DNA from: Thermoplasmatota archaeon
GTDB lineage: Archaea; Thermoplasmatota; E2; DHVEG-1
Length of the DNA stretch: 10,478 nt
Direction: 5' to 3'
NCBI GenBank assembly: GCA_018334795.1
Contig: JAGXLH010000062.1
Coordinates: 1 to 10,478 of the forward strand
Shown here: positions 5,436 to 10,478 of the stretch, piece by piece
Position numbering within the stretch: position 1 is the stretch's first letter
Layout: the number at the start of each line of letters is the position of its first letter
Notes under the pieces: model-generated
What the model was told of the DNA's origin: nothing
Database searches by the model: none
Seen by the model: the letters and a program-made list of their open reading frames with translations, nothing else
Made by a program: the position numbers and the translations under genes

Positions 5436-6485
5436 TCACTCCCAGTATAATAAATCAGTATACTTTGCATATACTCCATATGAAATGTATTCCTTATCAT
5501 TAATCATATCATCAATTAATGGTGCTTTATCACGTTCATACTTACTTATTTCATCAGTTACGGTGATATCAAAACTGTCACTTCCAGCACCAGATCCATA
5601 ACTAGTCATCAAGATTCGATCTCCAGGTTTTGCAATATCAAGAACGCCTGCAAGACCAACAAGCGAAGCTCCAGAATACGTATTTCCAATATAGGAAACT
5701 TTCAATCCGGGTTTGATTTGCTCTTTGGTAAATCCAAGAATCTTAGCTTCTTTTAAAGGAAATTTCGCATTTGGTTGATGAAACACAGCATAATCATAAT
5801 CCTTTGGTGTGGTTTTTGCTTTTTCCATAAGATTCTTTGATGCATTAGTAACATGTTTAAAATAAGCAGGTTCACCAGTAAAACGTCCACCATGACGAGG
5901 ATATTTTTGTTCGGCCCTGCGCCAAAAATCTGGTGTATCGGTGGCATAAGAATAGGTGTGATTAATAGCCGCAATCACTTTTTCATTTCCAATAATAAAA
6001 GCAGCGCCACCAGCAGCAGCTGAGAATTCAAGAGCATCACCAGGAGCTGCTTGAGCAGTATCTGCTCCAATGGCTAAACCATATTTTATCAATCCTGCTT
6101 TCACATTTGAAAAACAGTTTTGCACTCCAGCTGTTCCTGCTTTACACGCAAATTCATAGTCAGCTACCATTAAATCCGGTGTTGCACCAATTGCTTCACC
6201 AACAATAGTGCCAGTTGGTTTCACCGCATAAGGATGAGATTCACTTCCTATGTAAATAGAACCGATGTCCTGAGGATTGATATGACATCGTTTCAATGCG
6301 TTTCTTGCTGCTTCCACACTGATAGTTGCCGTATCTTGGTCAATTGAAGGAACAGATTTTTCTGCGATTCCAAGTCCTTTTGCAATCCGTGTTCCGTCTT
6401 TACCCCAGACGTCGGCAAGCTCCTCAGCTTTTATCCGTAATCGAGGAATACTTCCTCCGTAACTTACGATTCCAATATCTGTCAT
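5436..6485 (-). CDS. Hydroxymethylglutaryl-CoA synthase (archaeal type)
   Basis: 349 residues. It condenses acetyl-CoA with acetoacetyl-CoA to HMG-CoA, which feeds mevalonate and archaeal ether-lipid synthesis. The catalytic triad of the family is visible: Glu82 in IGSESHPYAVKP, Cys114 in YEFACKAGTAG, and His236 in AVFHQPNAKFP. The frame is open upstream to a TTG at 6515, but I chose the ATG at 6485. The archaeal family begins just before 'GIVSYGGSIPRLRIK', and the TATA box puts initiation near 6498, downstream of that TTG. The leader is thus about 12 bases with no clear ribosome site. This is the first gene of the operon synthase-thiolase-DUF35-regulator. Motifs and length are typical of the archaeal class rather than the longer eukaryotic form. 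Confidence 0.94.
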   Translation of the reverse strand: MTDIGIVSYGGSIPRLRIKAEELADVWGKDGTRIAKGLGIAEKSVPSIDQDTATISVEAARNALKRCHINPQDIGSIYIGSESHPYAVKPTGTIVGEAIGATPDLMVADYEFACKAGTAGVQNCFSNVKAGLIKYGLAIGADTAQAAPGDALEFSAAAGGAAFIIGNEKVIAAINHTYSYATDTPDFWRRAEQKYPRHGGRFTGEPAYFKHVTNASKNLMEKAKTTPKDYDYAVFHQPNAKFPLKEAKILGFTKEQIKPGLKVSYIGNTYSGASLVGLAGVLDIAKPGDRILMTSYGSGAGSDSFDITVTDEISKYERDKAPLIDDMINDKEYISYGVYAKYTDLLYWE

Positions 6486-6519
6486 AACTATGTCACAGAG
6501 GGCAGAAATCAACAAAACA

Positions 6520-6527
6520 TATTTAAA
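6520..6527 (-). promoter_or_regulatory. TATA box of the mevalonate operon
   Basis: TTTAAATA on the - strand, within TTTTTAAATATG. Its centre is about 38 bases ahead of the ATG at 6485, so initiation is expected near 6498 with a short leader. It lies in the 86-base gap between this operon and the upstream coiled-coil gene and is the only good TATA-like element there. Confidence 0.55.
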
Positions 6528-6571
6528 AATGCCGATTATTTTTTCGTTGATACGCGATTAGTATAAAAAGG

Positions 6572-7450
6572 TTAGAGTGAAATTTTTTCACCCTTCTTTA
6601 ATGATTCCAAAGATTTATCAGCGATTTTCTTCAACTTATCCTTATCAGAAACCGCATTACGTGCTTTAATATTCTGTTCTTTAATGATCTGTTTCCGTTC
6701 TTTCCAACGTTTCCGACGTTCAGTTCTCACGGACATAATCTTTGATCGCATTTCCATTGCTTTTTCATGATTCTTCTGCGCTTCATTACGTGTTTCAATG
6801 TATTCTTCATGTTTTTTATTTGATTCAGCAATAGAAATAGATAATTCATGAACCATTTTTATGTATGCTTTATGTTTAACCTGACTTTCATCATAATATT
6901 TCTGAACGAGCTCATGTTGCTCATCAGCTTTTTTGAATAATTCATCAATAGCTTGATCCTTTTCCGTAATATCAATTTGCAATTCTTTTTGTTTGTCCAC
7001 ATGTTGCTTAACATCATCAAATTCTCTTTTTTTCTCTCGGATTTTTTCAATAAGTTCATTTTCATCTTGTGGACTCAATGGAACAGTTTCCTGCCGGTAT
7101 TCAAGCATTTGCACATCAGCTTTTAATTCTTCGAGCCGAAGTGGTAAATTCTTAAACACTTCTCCTTTTTTTTGCTGACGGGCTTTTATTAATTCTTTTG
7201 CTTGTTGCTGTAATTCATTTCGCAGTTTTTTATGTTCCTTCATCTTTGCAACAATTTCATCACGTTCATTACGAGTTTTTTTCATTTCATCCTTAATCTC
7301 TTTATGTTTTGCATTAAGCATGTCTCGTTCTTCGCGCAATAACTTTGCCATATCATTAAGCTCGTTACGACGGCTAATGTATGATTGAAACTTATTTTCT
7401 GCGTTTCGAATTTGTTCCATTTCTTCATTTTTCTGGGATTTTTCAGCCAT
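6572..7450 (-). CDS. COG1340-type archaeal coiled-coil protein
   Basis: 292 residues, almost wholly charged and helical, with no signal peptide or membrane segment, so cytoplasmic. Two long coiled coils (about residues 5-110 and 125-250) flank a short hinge, 'LEYRQETVPLSPQDENELIEKI', which matches the conserved centre of archaeal proteins I recall as COG1340 (also compared with the yeast mRNP and ribosome-associated protein Bfr1). The tail is very basic (VRTERRKRWKERKQ, then SDKDKLKKIADKSLESLKKGE), consistent with RNA or ribosome binding (inference). The ATG at 7450 has only a weak GGGTTT ahead. The gene lies 41 bases after the large surface protein gene with no clear promoter between, so it may be co-transcribed. 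A single T5 run follows the stop. Biochemical function is not known. Confidence 0.8.
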   Translation of the reverse strand: MAEKSQKNEEMEQIRNAENKFQSYISRRNELNDMAKLLREERDMLNAKHKEIKDEMKKTRNERDEIVAKMKEHKKLRNELQQQAKELIKARQQKKGEVFKNLPLRLEELKADVQMLEYRQETVPLSPQDENELIEKIREKKREFDDVKQHVDKQKELQIDITEKDQAIDELFKKADEQHELVQKYYDESQVKHKAYIKMVHELSISIAESNKKHEEYIETRNEAQKNHEKAMEMRSKIMSVRTERRKRWKERKQIIKEQNIKARNAVSDKDKLKKIADKSLESLKKGEKISL

Positions 7451-7491
7451 GATAAACCCAACATTAATTTTTTTTACTTATGAATTGAATT

Positions 7492-10398
7492 TTAGAGGAT
7501 TAATATTCGTAAATCATTTTTTCCTTTTTCTGCAATCCAAGGAAGCGTAATATCTGCGTGTCCTCCTGCAGGGATAATAAGCTCCTCTACTTTATTTTTT
7601 TCCTTGTTATTAATGAATAATTTAACTGCAATATGACGAGCCTGAACACTCCCTTTGTTTTTCAGTCTAAAAGAGGTTGATACTTTTTCATCTTTTGAAA
7701 ATGATTTCGGCCAGTGGAATACATCCTTGATGGAAAGTGACGTTGATCCATTGGTAAGGGAGCAAAACAAGGGGATTTGTTCCTTTTTAGATTTTCCTTG
7801 TGTTTCTACAATTACATGAAACTCTTTCCAATCACCTGGATTAATTTCATCCGTGGTCTCAACAGTGACCATAATAGTTCTTTGTTGTTTTGGTGGTATT
7901 GTCACCGTATCCGGAGAAATTGATATATTCCAAGGTGATGATTTTGCTGCTAAATCCGAATAAATCTGATAACTATTTGTTTTATTCCTAATGTTTTTTA
8001 GGCTAATTTCATACGTTGCAGTGTTTCCTGGGTCAATTTCTTTGATACGGTCAAGACAGATAACATCTACATATTTAGTCGTAAGAATAAATGCCACCAA
8101 TATCAGAATAAAAAAGACTGCTATAAAAATTATGGCGACTAAAAAAACTGCAGCATAAGATCCAAGTACATCTTTTAATCCGAGTGATTCAGCGATATCA
8201 TCAAAATAATCAAACGTAGTTTCGAATATGTTAGCGCCAATAATGGTCATATTTACCTGGACTTCATATTCTTCATCACTTCTTTTTGAAATGACTGCCA
8301 AGGTAAGCGTTGCTTCGTCAATCTCTGTATCTTCAGGAATAATAACCGTCACATTCACCGTTGTTTCGTTTTTTACTTCTAAATTATCAAAGGTTAATGG
8401 ATCGACAATGACTGAAAAATTCTTGTCAACATTTGCAGAAAAGATAAAACTATTTTTCCATAAACCAGTATTATTATTTTTAATAACAAACGAAAAGGTT
8501 TCATTTGTTCCATGAACAATCTTTCTATCAGATGGCTTTTTGATTATGGTATCATAGATTACTGCATCATCTGAGACTTCCGCGGTTAATTGAATGGTAT
8601 CATACCCAGTATTTCCAATGATTTCAAGCGTGATTTGTAATGGATCCTCTTCATAGGCAACTAAGGAGGTTCCTAGTGAAGAGAGTGTTACTGTTACAGT
8701 TTGAGTTCCATCAGAATTAATTGAAAACGATGGGGGAGAAATGCTTACATCCCAGAATTCCTTTTCGGCAGATTCAAATGAACTATCAAGAATACCCACA
8801 GAGATGCTATCCTCAAGATCACTATTGATCTCTAAATCATATGTTACTATGTCTCCAACAATGATTTTTCCATCAGATGGTGAACTAGATCCAGAAACAG
8901 AAATATGATCGGTTTCAGAAATCGAAAAGGAAAGCATTGATGCATAATCATTAGAATCATAAAATGCATTCACACTTCTTAATAAACTATTTACATTTGA
9001 TGTGTTTTCTAAAGACAATGAAAATCCAATTTCTTTTCCATAGTCTAATTCAACTCCCGATCCAAGATTTTCAAAGGTGAATCGGTATGGTTTTGTAGAA
9101 GATGAAAAAAAACCTGTTGCATCAAGTGTCACACTATCTGTTGAAATAGTCTCATTTCCATAAAGAAGCGAAGCTTTAACTTCCATGGGTGAGGACCATC
9201 GTTGAGCATCTTTATGACTAATATATATGATTGCTGAAGCATCTGAGATTATTTTATTTCTTGAAAACTCTTCACCCATCCATGTTCCTTCAGCATCAGC
9301 AAGATTAAGTGTTTGCTGAGATGATGCGGTAGGGCGGGTTTTATCCATATTATTATTTGAGTGTAAATAGTAAGTATTACTATTCTCATCGGTTTCTCCT
9401 TCAGCCTTAAATGGGACAGTTACTGAGGAAGGATAATCTGATGAATCATATAAAAATGAAAAACTAATGATGGATTCTAAAAACTCTGAAACATCCTCTT
9501 TGCTAAAATTTACGCCAAGTTCTCCTTCTTCCAGAAGCATGGTTATTTCATCAATTATTGCAAATGCATCTTCAATTGCGGTTATCTCACTGTTATTTGC
9601 AAGATTTCGAATAATTTTTAAACCCATATTTGAAATGTTTTTTAATAGTGGATATTCTTGGTCTATTATTGAAGTTAGTGTTTTGTTACCTGGAATCATT
9701 TCAATAGAGAATAATAGGAGTTGGCCAGGATTAACAGTCTGAGAAATATTTGTTAGAGTTATAGATTGTTGCATCGAATTTTGAAATAATCCCGGATTAA
9801 GTGCAATCGTTTCATTAGCGATTTCTGTTGGGACGATTGCAGTTTCACTATATGTGTAAATACTGAGTTTAACTTTATCATTGTTGTTTATTTGACTTGA
9901 TATTTTTGTCTTAAAATAAAGATCATATTCAACGTTTCCATTTAATTGAATTGATTCATTATCGGTGTTTTCATACGCTTCAACGATCCTGAGAGGATTT
10001 GGAAAAATAAGTTCCATCTGTTTGAATAATTCTTCAAATTCTTCAAACCCTTCTAACCCTTCAAAATCATCAAATAAACTAGTAACCCAGGTTGCTAACC
10101 AAGCATAAAGAGTTTCATTATCAATAAGAGTTAGTCCTTCGCGAAAAGAAAGTCCCTTAATAAATATGGGTGGATATGATGAAGCATTTTCTTTTGTTGG
10201 AGGAATCTCAGTAAGTAATGGAAATTGATTTGTTGAATCATACTCGAGATTATCAACATCAAGTATGTCTTTGAAGTATAGTTTTGTTTTTCCCTCAGGT
10301 TCAGCCAACGTACTTGGAACAAATAGTGTTGAAAGTACCATAGAGAGGAGTAATAAGGTGCAAAGAGTGATACTCGTTGCTTTGTTTTTTAGCGGCAT
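7492..10398 (-). CDS. Large exported surface protein with NEW3/CARDB-like domains and internal membrane segment
   Basis: 968 residues. The Sec-type signal peptide (Lys4, Lys6; hydrophobic core about 9-30; SxxAEP-like cleavage near residue 32) is followed by about 710 polar residues with roughly 17 N-glycosylation sequons. Beta-sandwich domains of NEW3 type lie around 505-640 and 650-745. One strongly hydrophobic segment (about 747-773) is followed by 'TTKYVDVICLDR' and about 190 residues: another NEW3-like domain (about 782-870, PWNISISPDTV) and a CARDB-like domain (about 885-968, LKNKGSVQARHIAVKLFINN) that stops just after 'DLRILIL', without the usual CARDB tail. A ribosome site GAGGTT stands eight bases ahead of the ATG, with a TATA box about 44 bases ahead. 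Near the N-terminus is a repeat-coded acidic stretch (FDDFEGLEGFEEFEE). Likely a cell-envelope protein; its specific job is not recognised. Confidence 0.82.
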   Translation of the reverse strand: MPLKNKATSITLCTLLLLSMVLSTLFVPSTLAEPEGKTKLYFKDILDVDNLEYDSTNQFPLLTEIPPTKENASSYPPIFIKGLSFREGLTLIDNETLYAWLATWVTSLFDDFEGLEGFEEFEELFKQMELIFPNPLRIVEAYENTDNESIQLNGNVEYDLYFKTKISSQINNNDKVKLSIYTYSETAIVPTEIANETIALNPGLFQNSMQQSITLTNISQTVNPGQLLLFSIEMIPGNKTLTSIIDQEYPLLKNISNMGLKIIRNLANNSEITAIEDAFAIIDEITMLLEEGELGVNFSKEDVSEFLESIISFSFLYDSSDYPSSVTVPFKAEGETDENSNTYYLHSNNNMDKTRPTASSQQTLNLADAEGTWMGEEFSRNKIISDASAIIYISHKDAQRWSSPMEVKASLLYGNETISTDSVTLDATGFFSSSTKPYRFTFENLGSGVELDYGKEIGFSLSLENTSNVNSLLRSVNAFYDSNDYASMLSFSISETDHISVSGSSSPSDGKIIVGDIVTYDLEINSDLEDSISVGILDSSFESAEKEFWDVSISPPSFSINSDGTQTVTVTLSSLGTSLVAYEEDPLQITLEIIGNTGYDTIQLTAEVSDDAVIYDTIIKKPSDRKIVHGTNETFSFVIKNNNTGLWKNSFIFSANVDKNFSVIVDPLTFDNLEVKNETTVNVTVIIPEDTEIDEATLTLAVISKRSDEEYEVQVNMTIIGANIFETTFDYFDDIAESLGLKDVLGSYAAVFLVAIIFIAVFFILILVAFILTTKYVDVICLDRIKEIDPGNTATYEISLKNIRNKTNSYQIYSDLAAKSSPWNISISPDTVTIPPKQQRTIMVTVETTDEINPGDWKEFHVIVETQGKSKKEQIPLFCSLTNGSTSLSIKDVFHWPKSFSKDEKVSTSFRLKNKGSVQARHIAVKLFINNKEKNKVEELIIPAGGHADITLPWIAEKGKNDLRILIL
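10028..10072. repeat. Five-copy degenerate 9-bp tandem repeat inside the surface-protein gene
   Basis: On the + strand five consecutive 9-mers are seen: AATTCTTCA, AATTCTTCA, AACCCTTCT, AACCCTTCA, AAATCATCA. The first two are identical. The array is in frame in the - strand gene and encodes the tripeptide series (Phe/Leu)-(Asp/Glu)-(Asp/Gly/Glu), giving FDD FEG LEG FEE FEE around residues 109-123. This looks like replication-slippage expansion within an acidic helix. Confidence 0.6.
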
Positions 10399-10438
10399 CT
10401 CTACATAACCTCGACAAAATTAATATCCATTGGATTAA

Positions 10439-10446
10439 TATATAAA
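10439..10446 (-). promoter_or_regulatory. TATA box of the large surface-protein gene
   Basis: TTTATATA on the - strand, within CATTTATATATTAAT. Its centre is about 44 bases from the ATG at 10398, predicting initiation near 10416 and an 18-base leader. That leader just contains the GAGGTT ribosome site (10407-10412), so promoter, leader and start agree with one another. Confidence 0.65.
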
Positions 10447-10478
10447 TGTTTGTTTACAGATATTATCAATTTTTCGGT

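Noticed and set aside
6486..6515. Extended N-terminus of HMG-CoA synthase from a TTG at 6515
   Set aside because: The ten extra residues do not fit the family, and the TTG lies upstream of the transcription start expected from the TATA box.
10401..10406. Start-stop mini-ORF (ATG TAG) in the leader of the large surface-protein gene
   Set aside because: The GAGGTT ribosome site directly touches this ATG, with no usable spacing, and is correctly spaced for the ATG at 10398; probably chance.
1..10478. tRNA, rRNA, CRISPR, insertion-sequence or phage signals
   Set aside because: All gaps are short and AT-rich; no cloverleaf, repeat-spacer pattern, transposase or terminal inverted repeats could be seen by eye.

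Overview
The window looks like a chromosomal piece from an AT-rich archaeon, probably a euryarchaeote in the broad sense. The evidence is threefold. Promoters carry archaeal TATA boxes (TTTATATA, TTTAAATA) 25-40 bp ahead of start codons. Intergenic terminators are T-rich tracts without clear hairpins. The gene content includes an archaeal-type HMG-CoA synthase / acetoacetyl-CoA thiolase / DUF35 operon, a COG1340-type coiled-coil protein and prepilin-like surface proteins. Lineage cannot be fixed from the sequence alone; Thermoplasmatota or a relative is a guess. No tRNA, rRNA, CRISPR array, insertion sequence or origin was seen, and no gene-free stretch exceeds about 125 bases.

Left part (1-3135), a cell-surface region. 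After the 3' end of a + strand membrane-protein gene (1-144) come two overlapping - strand genes for adjacent, apparently paralogous pilin-like proteins (204-827, 811-1329). They are divergent from a + strand gene (1385-1843) and share one palindromic TATA box with it. That 152-residue protein has a relative of identical length and layout (2557-3015, - strand): an N-terminal 'LPMYL' membrane segment followed by one beta-sandwich domain. Between them, and probably co-transcribed with the second, lies a membrane protein with coiled coils (1832-2503). This cluster resembles a small pilus-like or surface-filament locus, but it contains no ATPase, platform protein or prepilin peptidase.

Middle part (3139-6530), the entry into isoprenoid lipid synthesis. 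One tight - strand operon, led by a TTTAAATA promoter, encodes HMG-CoA synthase, acetoacetyl-CoA thiolase, the DUF35 zinc-ribbon/OB-fold protein that joins the two enzymes into a complex, and an XRE-type helix-turn-helix regulator as the last gene. Gaps are 2-6 bases. The enzymes condense acetyl-CoA to acetoacetyl-CoA and then HMG-CoA, the precursor of mevalonate and archaeal lipids. The regulator is the natural candidate for controlling the operon.

Right part (6572-10446). A 968-residue exported protein built from NEW3/CARDB-like beta-sandwich domains has a strong promoter and ribosome site. A soluble 292-residue coiled-coil protein of COG1340 type follows 41 bases downstream. The large protein has an internal membrane segment with beta-sandwich domains on both sides of it, which raises a topology question.

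The most notable unexplained signals are the family of LPM-motif membrane proteins at 204-3015, the palindromic shared promoter, the uncharacterised regulator in the mevalonate operon, the topology of the large surface protein, and a 9-bp micro-repeat inside its gene.
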